Assembly (NCBI GenBank): GCA_003640385.1
Contig: RCAB01000045.1
Span: 1 to 64,000 of the forward strand
Direction: 5' to 3'
Source: Setaria digitata
Taxonomy: Eukaryota; Nematoda; Chromadorea; Rhabditida; Setariidae
DNA length: 64,000 bases
Shown here: positions 53,072-64,000 of the stretch, in pieces
Position numbering within the stretch: the first letter of the stretch is position 1
How the letters are laid out: every line of letters begins with the position of its first letter
Made by a program: the position numbers and the translations under genes
The notes under the pieces: generated by a model
The model's database searches: none
What the model was told of the DNA's origin: nothing
The model's input: the letters and a program-made list of their open reading frames with translations, nothing else

Positions 53072-54481
53072 TCATATGGCAACAGCAAAAACGTTAACAA
53101 TTGTTACAACTGCTTTGTTTTCCCATCGAACAGTAAACGACACTAAACACAAAAATGTAATAAGTTTAAAAGGAATAAAATGAAGGTAGCAACCATACAT
53201 GAACATTAATAACAGCATTACAGCAAATTAAAAAAAACTTCACATTTTGCCATGAGAGCTAATCCTAATCCTCGTGATATAAAAAAATTGCATAAATACA
53301 ATAATCTTTCGGGAACTGAAAAAAAAAAAAATGAAGAATACGAAGAAATTTACGATCGGTTGCCTTATCCCAGTAGCAAGTGCTCGATACACTGAGGCCT
53401 GCACCGGTGTTTGTTTGCATGATCACACAAGTAACTAAAATAAATCGTAGATGAGCGCAAAACTAATAATTAATGCAAAGTTAAATGACTAAGTTACAGA
53501 AACCAAAGACTGTTGGCGTTAATATTTTAATAGTCAAAGAAGAATGAATAATAATATAAAGGGAAGAAAAAATGCACGGGACTGATAACCTAATGAAAAA
53601 GCTCGTAAGAGGATGACCGTTCAAAAATTTAAAAGGAATTAAATAAGGGGAAATTTAAAAATAAACTTCACAGAAGAAAATTAGAAATATAAATAGTGGA
53701 ATACAAATACTGCAGAAAATAAATGAACAAATATTAAAAGGAACACTTGATCTAGTATAATACTCACCAATGTATTTGTAGGGCTTATTGAGCTTTACCA
53801 AATTAGTGGTAATAGTTTCTACAGCTTGCTGACTCCACTGATTTGTTGTAACATGCCAATATGGACTATTGCCAATTATATTATCCAATGCCTTAAAAGA
53901 TTTCAGAGGTTCGAATTTTAAGATTAATTTTCTAGCTGAAATACTAAATGAGAACCAGAATTTTGAAATTAATAAATAGTTATCATAGTACAACTCCCAC
54001 ATTCCCATAATTTATATCTTATTAGCTGCCATCAAATACCACGTGCACTTGCTCGTATTATCAGACATTTGGGTCGAAGATTTCGAAGGGAAAATAAAAA
54101 GGAAAAGGCGACAGAACTACACGTCTACCTATGTTATTTAATTCACAACTTCAAATGAAATTTTACTTTCTATAGGAACTGGAATAAGCTTGTTTAAGAG
54201 GGATAAGTAAGTAACTGATACACAGATAATAATTAAGAAAAGAGCAAAAGTACCTCCTTACTAATAGTTTGGACTTCCTGACTGAGAGATACTAAATGAG
54301 AAGCAGAATTCTGAAATCAATAAATAATTACGATCATTTATTAGTACGAACAAATTAGGATTTTGTTACAAAACTTAAACTCTCAAATATTAATAAAAAT
54401 TCTTATAGCAGGAAATGGAACTTATATGCACTTGATAGAGTAAATGTGACTAACCTCAACAGGATGCGTATCACCCATCAT
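53072..54481 (-). CDS. dylt-1: Tctex-type dynein light chain
   Basis: Tctex-type light chains (DYNLT1/3) bind the dynein intermediate chain as dimers. Five minus-strand exons, 54481-54455, 54310-54254, 53891-53768, 53434-53354 and 53142-53072, join in phase into 119 residues; human DYNLT1 has 113. Family landmarks occur in order: SQEVQTISKEALDNIIGN, NQWSQQAVETI, LNKPYKYIVTCVIMQ, TGAGLSVSSTCYWD, and VRWENKAVVTIVNVFAVAI at the end. Two adjacent methionines open the frame. A CATTCTCAG acceptor lies about 30 bases upstream. The intron between the second and third exons carries a degraded copy of the second exon start. The gene lies 0.8 kb downstream of inositol monophosphatase on the same strand. 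Confidence 0.94.
53934..53985 (-). pseudogene. Degenerate duplicate of dynein light chain exon 2
   Basis: The segment around ACTAAATGAGAACCAGAATT repeats the start of exon 2 and its acceptor (54290-54346) with substitutions. Read on the minus strand, the real acceptor TTTCAG|AATTC is TTTCAAAATTC here, so the AG is lost. The copied reading frame soon meets a stop. Confidence 0.65.
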
Positions 54482-55295
54482 TATCCAGCAACTTATATAT
54501 TTTACAAGACACTGAGAATGATGCAAGATGTTAAATCGTTTCTCCTAAACAGCACTTTCATCCTGCATAAGATACACTAACCTTTTTAAAAACTTACGCC
54601 ATCCTTATAAAAACACAAACCACTCTCAAATCTTTGAAAATGCTTTTGATCTGCCTTCGCAAATGAATCTAAGAAAATGTTAATTCGATATTTCAGCGAA
54701 TGAAATAAAGACGGCATCTTAACCAGAAAGGAGACCTTAAAAGAATTACAAACCTACTGTTTTATTTCGTAGATTTACAAAAGAAATTACTAACCATAAC
54801 AATTCCAATCTACTGTGCATTAAAATATCAAGCAAGTAATTTTAGCGATAATTTCAATAGTACACAATTCCTAATAATTCTCATTAACTTTAACTACTTA
54901 AGAAAAATGACTGCACATCTCTACTGAGTAATCACAAATTTCTATTGGTGAAGCAATCAAGAATAAAGGCTTCTTTCATGAGGAAATGAAATTTTATAAA
55001 ACCGCCTGGGACAAAAAATAATAATAAAAAAAAGAACAGTTTCAAACGGAAGATAAAAAGCAGGACGAAAGGAAGATTGTATAGTAATCTCACAGAGTAA
55101 AAAAATGCTGTTGAATATTTTATCTATAGATATTACAAAAAATAATTCCACTGGACTGGAAAACAAGAATTCCTTAAAATAAAATAGCGAAAAAAAAAAA
55201 AGGAATGAAGTGCAATCATCACATTACGGAAAGTGGATGAATGAATAACAAAAAAAAAAAAGAAAAAAAAAAGAAAAAGAAACAAGACGACAAAT
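54482..55295. other. Short intergenic region
   Basis: It separates inositol monophosphatase from the dynein light chain on the same strand. No exon is supported. Poly-A runs at about 55190-55275 adjoin the phosphatase stop codon. Confidence 0.45.
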
Positions 55296-57275
55296 TTATC
55301 CTTCTTTCTCATATTCAACATGAGTGAGAGTTGATTCTATAGCTTTAGCCAGCTCAGGAGTTGAGGTGCACAAAACTCGACGGCTCATAATGTCAAAATC
55401 GGCCCCTGGAATAACTATTTATTTAAGCGTTTGAAAATGTAATGAGTACTCAAAAAATTCGAAACACTTAGGAAATGGCCTAGTTAATATAAGTAGAATG
55501 CAGCGTTAAAAAAGCAAACCCAAATCTCTAAAAATAGAACTCTTAAATATAAAAAGTGTAAAAACGGATATAAAACCAAATTTTCAGAAACTTATTTACC
55601 AGTTGGGTCTAGCAACACACCACCTGCTTCTTTAACAATAATTCCGGCAGCGGCAACGTCCCACGCATGAAGGCCATATTCAATATATGCATCTATCCCT
55701 CCTTGAGCCACATAGACCATATTTATAGCTGCAGAGCCAAATGATCGATGTCTAAATTAGGAAATTGAAAAAGACAGTAAATGGTACCGTCTTCTTAATC
55801 CGTGTTAATAAAACTAACAGTACAAAGGCCAGAGATCAGCACTCCAAACAGATAAAACTGAGTTTAAAAAAAAATATCTAAACTGGAAATTATAAGTGTG
55901 TTCCACATGAAATACTACAACAAAAAGAAAATAATAGTATAAAAATGAGTCGCACATACTGAGTAGGTTGGAAGAGTGTGGAAAGGAAACTTATGAATTC
56001 ATTTGTTCCGCAGAAAAATGAATCAAAAAAATAAAAGTTACCCTCGTATACCAGCAAGACATTGTCGGCCATGATTATCTAAAGTGATTTTCAACCATTT
56101 CTCACCAAATTTAACCAAATTATGAATTCCATGTGACTGACCAATTAGGCATCGACTTATTTCTGAAGTGGTATGTGATAATCAACAAGCGTGATAAACT
56201 GTAGATTTTTTTTTTTTTTTTCTAAATAAATACTTTAAAAAAATCTGCACTCAACTATAATATAATTCTCAGCTGAAAATTTATAGAACCAGATAGTGCT
56301 TACCTTTCGTAGTAGAAACATGAATCGGAAAGCCATTTCGAAATGCCCCTCGTCCTGCTTGCGCTGTATAGAGCTCTTTAGTAATCGGATTATAAACGAT
56401 GCCAGCACGTAACTGCTTCTTAATAGCCAATCCTACACATATGGCAATCATTGGAATTCTGCAATTTTAGTACTACACAAATTCATGGCACGATTCAAAT
56501 TCATCATTTTAGATGTTTTTAAACTACCGAAATTTGAAAATGATATTGCTTAATCAAATGGAAATAAAATAAATTAAAGGATGAATCTGCTAGTATAATT
56601 CAAATTTACCTATGAACAAAATTAGTTGTGCCATCTATTGGATCAATGATCCAAGTAGGTGCATCAGTGTAATCAATTTTTGCGCCACCAGCTACTGACT
56701 CTTCGCCGATAAACCTGCAGAACTTCATTTTACGATAAAAATTCCACACAAGCGAATAGAAAAAATGAACAAAATTTTTTTATTCACATAAACAAACCCA
56801 ACAAACAACATCATAAGAGTCTTTAAACAAGCTATCAATGTAATAAAATGATTAAATGGATAATGATTCTTCGGCTATAAATCGGTGGATTATGCAGCCC
56901 TGATAGAATAACAATAGAAAGATGTCATGTTGTATTCCAGCAAAAATTGGAGGTAAAAAAAAATCATATACTGATCAGAACTAACTTATGGTCGGGGAAT
57001 TCCTTCGAGAGATTCTCAATTAGCATTTTTTCAACTGCTTGATCTGTTTCTGTTACCAGATCGGTGCTTGACAATTTCGTATGTACTTCAGAACATGGTT
57101 GTTCGAAAGCAGCTCGAACAAGCTGCAAAAAATAGAAAGAAGTGCAAAAGCATATGATAATAACAAGATACTTTTAACAATATTAAGGGCATACTGCTCC
57201 TGCCTTGTTGACAAGAATTAAGGCGAAGTTGAAAAATCGGTCTTCTTCAGGATGGAGTAGCTGGTAACTCATCAT
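55296..57275 (-). CDS. ttx-7: Inositol monophosphatase
   Basis: The enzyme hydrolyses inositol monophosphates to free inositol with Mg2+ and is the lithium-sensitive step of inositol recycling. Seven minus-strand exons, 57275-57195, 57122-56986, 56714-56610, 56458-56304, 56162-56042, 55751-55600 and 55405-55296, join in phase into 286 residues, close to the usual 277. Metal ligands are visible: GEES (Glu 77-78), [11 protein letters not shown] with Asp 97 and Asp 100, and WDVAAAG with Asp 231. [11 protein letters not shown] and [11 protein letters not shown] are also typical. The gene name follows the C. elegans ortholog and is an inference. A strong TTTTTCAG acceptor lies eight bases before the start codon. 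Confidence 0.95.
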
Positions 57276-57283
57276 GTTTGTAG
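57276..57283 (-). promoter_or_regulatory. Likely trans-splice acceptor and 5' UTR of inositol monophosphatase
   Basis: On the minus strand TTTTTCAG is followed by CTACAAAC and then the ATG pair. The tract and spacing match the nematode spliced-leader acceptor. Confidence 0.5.
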
Positions 57284-58658
57284 CTGAAAAACTTCTAATC
57301 AACGAATTATAAATAAAATATGAAGTTATTCCCTGTTCACAAACAATATCGTCCTTGCTATAAAAATAAAAGAAAGAATTACAGCTGGGATTATCACAAA
57401 TCACTACTTCTTTAGGACTATGCTACAATGAAAAAGAAAACAGTAGCAAGCATAGCACGCTAATTCATTTAGACATTCTGATAATTGAAAAAGAAAATCG
57501 ATACGAGAGTGGAGTACGAATGCTTTAAGAGAAAAGACGAGGTTTTTGTACTGAAAAAAGAAAAAAAAAACATGAAAATATAAAAGATCAATCCTGAAAG
57601 GTCGCAGTCGCTTCAAGTAGTGAACAAAACATTATTGGGAAGAGGCTTTTCTTCTATAGCTGTTGAAGGGTAATAGATGTCAACACGTCTAGAAAAGTAG
57701 TGACATCTGCTACGGTTCAAAAACTTCTGACGTTAATCCACGGAAGGAAATAGGCAAATTCGGCAAACAATATGTGTAGGTTATCAGCACCAGAGTTCGT
57801 AATTTCAACAAGCTGCTGTCTATATCAGCTGATAGTATACTGCACATCTAGAGGGGTCAATTAAATAAAACTAAAAGGGCATTTCAAATTGCTCGCTTCA
57901 GATACGATAATCTTCAGAAGGCATTGCTTCTTGTCACTTTAATCTCTACTGAAGAGTATCCGCCATCTTATCTGTGCTCTCAGCAGGTGATGAACAACTT
58001 ACCCTTCGCAAATCATTGAAAAACTGCTAACTGCAGCACTCTCTGATGAAACTTTCTCCTCACAGCCATATCATGACAGCTATCGTCAACACTTTCTAGT
58101 GCGAATACTGCAAGGCAAGTTGAAAGTGAAGCTACTCACGAAACTTAATCCGATTCTTCCGAGAAAAAGGATCTATTAGGGAGTGCGTGTCACGCATGCA
58201 TACTGCATGTCACATAATGCAGTTAGCATACAGCTTACGTGTTATACTCTGTGTCACTCCCATCCTCACGACCTCACACGCACTCTGTCCCCGCCGATAA
58301 CCGCTAGAAGAAATCTATTTTGTGCTGCAACGACGGGAATTTGTGGCTTAATACAGCGCTGTTGCGAGTAGGTTACGTCAGCTTATTGCGGCCGTTGGCG
58401 ATGAGCGCGTGGTGTGCTTGTTAAGTGATGAGTTGTGGGGTGATGGGTATTGTTCTGGACGAGTCTGTCACGAGCAGCTCTGGTCACTATTCTCTGACAG
58501 GACCTCCGTTGCGAGACGTGATACCACGTACCCCGCAACAGCTCTAGGGATCTTTCGTGCTCATTTCTTGCAGGGTTCTCTTCATTTGACGGAGATAAAA
58601 GAGTCGTCGCAACTGGACCACTAATCCATCACGTGAACACTGGGAAATCTGGACTGTT
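57284..58658. other. Intergenic region between divergent genes
   Basis: It probably carries promoters for inositol monophosphatase (minus) and eIF2 gamma (plus). About 58.17-58.62 kb is richer in GC and holds short palindromic words around TGCATACTGCATGTCACATA. No exon is firmly supported. Confidence 0.45.
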
Positions 58659-61550
58659 ATGTACATGGGTAACCAAACAGGTTCGTTCTGTGCTATTCAA
58701 AATTCCTCCGATTGTGCTTTCAAACCATCCACCACTTTTGACTTTCCAGAACAAGATGGAGATAAAGAAGCAAAAGAAGACATTGGACAAAGCGAGTGGC
58801 TGGCCAAACAAGACCTAAGCAAACTGGACCCAGAAATACTCACTCCATTGACAGAAGAAGCATGTTTATTTTGCAACTTTTCTTGATCGATCTAAAAATG
58901 TGATTTATGAAGTGGATTCTCAAATAATTCCAAAAAAAGATGCTTTACGTTGTATCCACAGGTGATCAGTCGACAAGCAACTATAAACATTGGAACGATA
59001 GGACATGTAGCGCACGGCAAATCAACTTTGGTGAAAGCAATTTCTGGTGTTCACACGGTTAAATTTAAAAACGAATTGGAACGAAATATAACGATCAAAT
59101 TAGGATATGCTAATGCGAAAATTTATCGCTGTACAAATGAATCTTGTCCGAGGCCAAGCTGTTACAGGTGCTCCTTTTATTCACTTTGATTTATCCAACG
59201 CTAGTTTATAGTTTCAAATCAGAAACTTCTCCGTATATCCTTTCTTTTTCAGTAGAGTTTCACATCATTTTTACGTTCAAAAGAACTTTATATTTACCTC
59301 TCCTTAACCATAATGGCTCGAAAAATCAAAAATTTGTGCTGAATTTATTACGGTGTAGATATTCGCTTCAGCCGTTAATAATATATTTGATGTTAATTAG
59401 AGCTGATGTATTGTAAAAACAATTACATGATGCATTTGGCTTATCTCACGGAATGATCAGTTTGAGAGACTCTTAGGTGAGCTGTCGTTAGGGACGATAA
59501 TTACATTTATGGTTCTTTGAATAAAAAACGAAGTTTTCATTTACAATTTGATGAATACTGTAATTGTAGGTCAGCAGGTTCAAGTACCCCAGATCGATTT
59601 CCATGTGAAAGAGCAGGTTGTGGAGGTGAATTTAAATGCGTTCGACACGTATCATTCGTGGATTGTCCTGGTCATGATATTCTTATGGCAACAATGTTGA
59701 ACGGGGCTGCTGTTATGGACGCTGCTCTACTGCTAATTGCAGGGAACGAATCTTGTCCTCAGCCACAAACATCGGAACATTTGGCTGCGGTAGAAATTAT
59801 GCAACTTAATCATTTATTGATTTTACAAAACAAGATAGATATTATCAAGGTTGGTATCACTATTTTCTTGGAAAAGTGGTAACGGAGAAGACAGCAAAAG
59901 GAATATTTCGAGAATAGGATTCTAAATTTGACTTCCCTTTTCCACAGTTATATAAATGTTTGAAAATTGATTTTTTTCTTCTTTTTTTTTTCCTTTTTTT
60001 TACAGGAAAGTCAAGCGAGAGAACAGTATGAGCATATACGCAGTTTTGTACAGGGTACTGTGGCGGACGGTGCTCCAATCATACCAATATCGGCTCAGCT
60101 AAAATATAATGTTGACGTATGTATTTTATTGTACGGTTTATATCCTGACTTCTTTAAATACAAAATCTTATCTAGGTTTTACGAAAATCACTTTCAAATG
60201 GGATAAGGTTGCCGCAAATTTCTTCGTGATGTTAAGGTTGTTTGTGAGTATATTTGCAAAAAAGTACCGGTACCTCTGCGAGACTTTTCATCGGCTGCCC
60301 GATTGATTGTCATTCGTTCATTTGATGTGAACAAACCAGGTTCTGAAGTTGAAAATCTCAAAGGTGGTGTAGCCGGTGGATCAATTTTACGAGGTGGGTT
60401 TTTTCTTTTTTTTTTTCTTCTCATTCTAATCTATTAAGTTTGATGATAGATTTATTCCGTCAATTAGCCATTATTCTCATTCGCAGAACATTATTGTAAT
60501 GTATACCAAGTTATATCTGTGTATTAAAATCATAGGAGTATTTGCATCGTGAGTCTCACTTGTTAATAATTCTTTATCTAACTTTAAACAGTCGAACTGC
60601 TTTTAGTAACCGAAGTATGTTCAGTATCTTGCTGCACAGTAAAATGTATATAATCGAAATAATTTAATTTGTAAAGAAAACAGTCATGTTTATGGTTTAC
60701 TGTTAGCTTGCTATGATTTATTTTCAGGAATCCTACGTATTGGACAAGAAATTGAAGTAAGGCCAGGCATCGTTTCCAAAACAACAGACGGGAAAGTACA
60801 ATGCCGACCTATATTTTCGCGTATCGTATCATTATTTGCCGAACAAAATCAATTGCAATATGCTGTGCCTGGTGGTATGCTTGGAACGTTGAATTTTGGG
60901 GTTGTGGTAGAAACGGGAATTCTTGTCAGTAAACATCGAAGGCCTTACTTGATTCATAGTTCCATATTTCAAACAAAAGTCTTATATTCAGCTCTATTTC
61001 TAGGTTTAATTGGCGTTGGAACTAAAATTGACCCTACATTGTGCCGTGGTGACCGTTTAGTCGGTCATATTTTGGGTGCTGTGGGAACATTGCCAGACAT
61101 ATTCACCGAAATAGAAATTGCGTACTTCCTATTGCGGAGGCTACTTGGTGTTCGTACCGAAGGTGGCAAGAAAGCTGCAAAGGTGCAGAAATTGAGTAAG
61201 GGAGAAGTATTGATGGTTAATATTGGTTCATTATCAACCGGTGGTCGTGTTATTGCTGTAAAAGGTTTCCACAATTCTTTTTTTCCAAGTAGTCCTTAAC
61301 TAACTGCATAGTTCTTCCCGAAATAAAACTCGTTCAGTTTCTGTAATTCAATCGCTTTGTAGATATGAGTTGTGCATAAGTGTTACTTCTAGGTGATGCG
61401 GCAAAAATCGCTTTAACCGATCCGATTTGCACTGAAGTAAATGAAAAAATAGCACTTTCACGACGTATTGAAAAGCACTGGCGCCTGATTGGCTGGGGTA
61501 CGATACGGCGCGGCACTACAATTAAACCAACGTTGCCGAATTTAAATTAA
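58659..61550 (+). CDS. eif-2gamma: Translation initiation factor eIF2 subunit gamma
   Basis: This is the GTP-binding subunit of eIF2, which delivers initiator Met-tRNA to the small ribosomal subunit. Eight exons, 58659-58859, 58962-59167, 59570-59849, 60006-60116, 60237-60393, 60728-60874, 61004-61264 and 61393-61550, join in phase into 506 residues; human has 472. GTPase motifs are G1 GHVAHGKST (81-89), G3 DCPGHD, G4 NKID and G5 ISAQ. A cysteine set between them ([13 protein letters not shown] and CERAGC) looks like the zinc ribbon known from yeast and archaea. Domains II and III follow with [22 protein letters not shown] and HWRLIGWG. The first intron must use a GC donor at 58860 to join LTPLTEE to VISRQ. 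The first 35 residues or so are not conserved and the start codon is uncertain. Confidence 0.94.
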
Positions 61551-61800
61551 ATTATTTGAAAAGTTTGGTTTATTCTGCTCATTAATAGGGTCATCGTCTT
61601 TCCATTGGACTCTAGATAATGTGGAAGAGTGGTCATGACTGTTTCTAGATGAGGTAATTCTCGTCTGCGAACTACTAATTTTTTACGTGCACCAAAGATA
61701 AATAAGGAATTATGAACATCATTTGGCATAGAAAAAGAGCACGCAATTTTTTGAAATGCCTGGAAGCTGTAGTGTTGAAAAGATCAGCATGCTCAATTAG
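61547..61800 (-). CDS. Possible terminal coding ex on of an unknown minus-strand gene
   Basis: A minus-strand frame of about 75 codons ends at 61547, overlapping the eIF2 gamma stop by four bases. It reads [20 protein letters not shown] and [27 protein letters not shown] acceptor stands near 61759, and a second frame across it is also open, so the true frame is uncertain. A further possible exon with donor GTAAAAAG lies near 62000. I do not recognise a family. It could be chance. Confidence 0.2.
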
Positions 61801-62510
61801 AGCTTGACAATGACTTTTTCGTAACCCGTCGGTATGCTTTCTTTGGTCCTCTAATTCATTGTTTCTTTTGTCTCAGTTGGTTCATTGTTGATATATAATC
61901 TATCGTAAAACATTGAGAATTAAAGCATTACTATTTGAATTGGTGCTGTCTGCTTTGTAAAAGTCAAAGGGAAAAAGACTTTTTACCTGGCCAGCTGCAT
62001 CACCTTAAGTTGCCAGCGCTGAATTAAAGATCTACTTGAGTTCTCGGAAAAGGTACAGGTCATTCTTTATCTTCATTTAGGTAGTCCTCATTGCTAGAAA
62101 TATTAGTTAGAGAAGCTGAAATATAAACCTTTTATGGCAAACTAACCAACGTGCAGAAGTAATAGGTAAAGATAAACAAGAATGATGACAAGCACAAATA
62201 AAAGATGAGAACAAATTAGGTGAGATCGAAAGTGAGATCATCAAAGGACGCATTCATCAAACGCTGAAAATAGAAAAAGTGGAGGCGGCTCTGTGAGTGA
62301 ATCACACACAGACATTGGCGTCGTAGTCTTAAGCATACAAGTAGAACAAGCAGTCAATTGCTTTGAGTTATCGTTGAACGCAAGAACGGATTTTACTTTC
62401 CAATAAGTGCAACTTTAATGAATTCCGATTCTGGAATTCCGAATTCCGACCTATTCATAATCAAGAAAAAGATAACTAAATATAACTTAGAAGTGAGAGG
62501 TAATGAAGCT
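61801..62510. other. Intergenic region between convergent genes
   Basis: It holds the 3' flanks of eIF2 gamma and PIG-V. A few short minus-strand open stretches with acceptor-like sites (near 62250) could not be joined into a gene. Confidence 0.4.
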
Positions 62511-63711
62511 TCATGTGAATGGGAGCCAATTAGCATGTAACAATGTACCGATATAAAAATAACCCAGCAAATAGCATAAAAGTAAGGCATGCATCCAGTG
62601 AGACCTCGAAAAATTAGTGAAAAAAGGAAGAAAGAAAGGATACAATATATCATCCAATATAATAAGAGGAGTCCGACGATCCATGTATCGTGCTATTACT
62701 AGGTAGACAAATGGTGATGATGAGAACAAGATTCGGGTGACCACTTCCACGTTGTACAGCACCAGAGCCAGAAGGGTCAACACCAACGCATGAATCATAA
62801 ATGGTAGTATGCTGTTTGCACTGCGGAATACGCCGAGGATAACGTTATACGGTGATCTGCACAAAACATAAATAAAAGTAAATTTCTTATACATGCTTTA
62901 CATTCATTCAAAAAAAAAAAAGTGACCTTAATATCTTTATGGACAAAAACGAAGTGAAAATACAACCGCAAGTTATGGGGTTGACGACAACGCTAGCATT
63001 TCCTGAATTTAATGACTCACTAAAATGCTAGCAGACAAGGGGAGGGCGACAAACGTTTTGATTCAAGAAAAGCAGAAAACAACTCGATGTCGGCTAAAAA
63101 CCGAGATCTACTGAGCTGATAAGTGAAAGATATAACAAAGAATACTACTTGGAAATGAAAATTTAACGCACCCATGCACTGTATTTAAACGGCTGAGCTC
63201 ATACAGGGAACCATAAAAAACAATAAAAACCGCTGGAGCTGCCATTATGAAGCAAGGTAGTTTCCTCAACTGCCAGTACCCAAAAGGTTTAACTTGCCAA
63301 TATTTCATTTGGATATGTTTATAGAATGAGGGCAATGGATATAATATACTTCGCTCTTGTCTGCAAGCGACAACTGTTATTTCTTTCTAATGAAAACTTT
63401 CTCTGCAAACTGCACAATTAGTGTACAGAGAAAACATGTTTTTGTAAAGCTGTATGACGGAAATATTCTCCAATATATTTCAAAATGTAAAAACCAAACG
63501 CTTACCGACACCATGTCAAGTTTTCTAAGTCATGAGGAAGGATCAGTCCATTCTGGAGTGCGTACTTGTACACAACATCGGGCGTCGATTTCGAACTATT
63601 GTGAGTGATATTAAGAGAACAAAACCTGAGATGTACTCTTGAATCATGAGATGCTACTTGGCTTCCAAATATACCCCAGCAGACAGTAAACACCATGACG
63701 AATCGCAATAA
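62511..63711 (-). CDS. GPI mannosyltransferase 2 (PIG-V), 3' part
   Basis: PIG-V adds the second mannose to the GPI anchor precursor in the ER lumen and is a multi-pass membrane protein. Three minus-strand exons, 63711-63506, 63335 region (acceptor near 63360) to 63172, and 62856-62511, join in phase. Family features are TWCR followed by the YxxIQxxYW motif (FYKHIQMKYWQVKPFGYWQL), then LPCFIMAAP, SPYNVILGVFRSANSILPF, and the C-terminal LLLCYLLGYFYIGTLLHANW close to the human ending. Several hydrophobic helices are evident. The catalytic N-terminal half lies beyond the window edge at 64000 or in exons I could not place, so the gene is partial here. Confidence 0.85.
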
Positions 63712-64000
63712 CTGAAAAATCTATAAGATAAGAATTTGATTAATATACCTATCCTCCACAGATCCATGCATCTACCACAGAAATTAAGGATAACAAGGTC
63801 CATAATTCTTTAACTCCACATATACAGCGGGTTTACATCTAATCTAATGATATATAAATCACTGGATATGACGATATTCTGCGGCCACGTTTTACCCACA
63901 GAATACAATTATTTTCATTCACTTCTATATGCTTATCAGCTTTATCTAGCAACATATTCAAACTCATGCAATTACTATCTCTGAGAATTTGTACCGCAGA

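Noticed and set aside
1..64000. CRISPR arrays, bacterial operons, ribosome binding sites or prophage
   Set aside because: The window is plainly eukaryotic with spliced genes, and no regularly spaced repeats were seen.

Overview
This is a eukaryotic window with intron-rich protein-coding genes on both strands. It is AT-rich, with long poly-T/poly-A tracts in introns, GT-AG introns with TTTTCAG-type acceptors, and several start codons sitting just behind a TTTCAG acceptor, as expected of spliced-leader trans-splicing. The gene set (gld-2, kin-10/CK2 beta, pabp-2, tctex dynein light chain, inositol monophosphatase, eIF2 gamma) and this style point to a nematode, probably a spirurid/filarial species. 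The organism is an inference; everything below was read from the sequence without database searches.

Layout. 1-3.2 kb: nothing coding seen. 3.2-15.7 kb (+): a 21-exon GLD-2-type cytoplasmic poly(A) polymerase. 18.2-20.3 kb (-): casein kinase 2 beta. 23.1-32.4 kb (+): a USP37-like deubiquitinase in which a complete OTU cysteine-protease module is spliced in frame between the two halves of the USP catalytic domain. 34.1-36.5 kb (+): a short-chain dehydrogenase. 36.7-38.0 kb (-): pterin-4a-carbinolamine dehydratase. 39.2-40.6 kb (-): a CHMP2B-like ESCRT-III subunit. 41.9-43.4 kb (+): nuclear poly(A)-binding protein. 43.4-49.2 kb: mostly empty, with a decayed coiled-coil pseudogene (taxilin-like) near 48 kb. 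49.3-51.1 kb (+): BLCAP, whose single coding intron carries an opposite-strand three-exon gene for an unrecognised small membrane protein. 53.1-54.5 kb (-): Tctex-type dynein light chain. 55.3-57.3 kb (-): inositol monophosphatase. 58.7-61.6 kb (+): eIF2 gamma. 62.5 kb to the window end (-): the 3' part of PIG-V, the GPI second mannosyltransferase.

The genes do not form one pathway. GLD-2 and PABPN1 both act on poly(A) tails, and USP/OTU, CHMP2B and CK2 beta touch protein turnover and signalling. Most are conserved single-copy housekeeping genes. For ten genes the exon phases were followed through every junction and the summed coding length is a multiple of three. The main exceptions are one unresolved internal junction in CHMP2B and one weak short exon linking OTU to USP.

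The most unusual object is the USP-OTU-USP composite. Further points: two probable GC-AG introns, a gene nested in the BLCAP intron, conserved BLCAP codons at the sites that mammals recode by RNA editing, a degenerate duplicated exon in the dynein light chain, a dispersed repeat, and duplications flanking single N bases that look like assembly joins.
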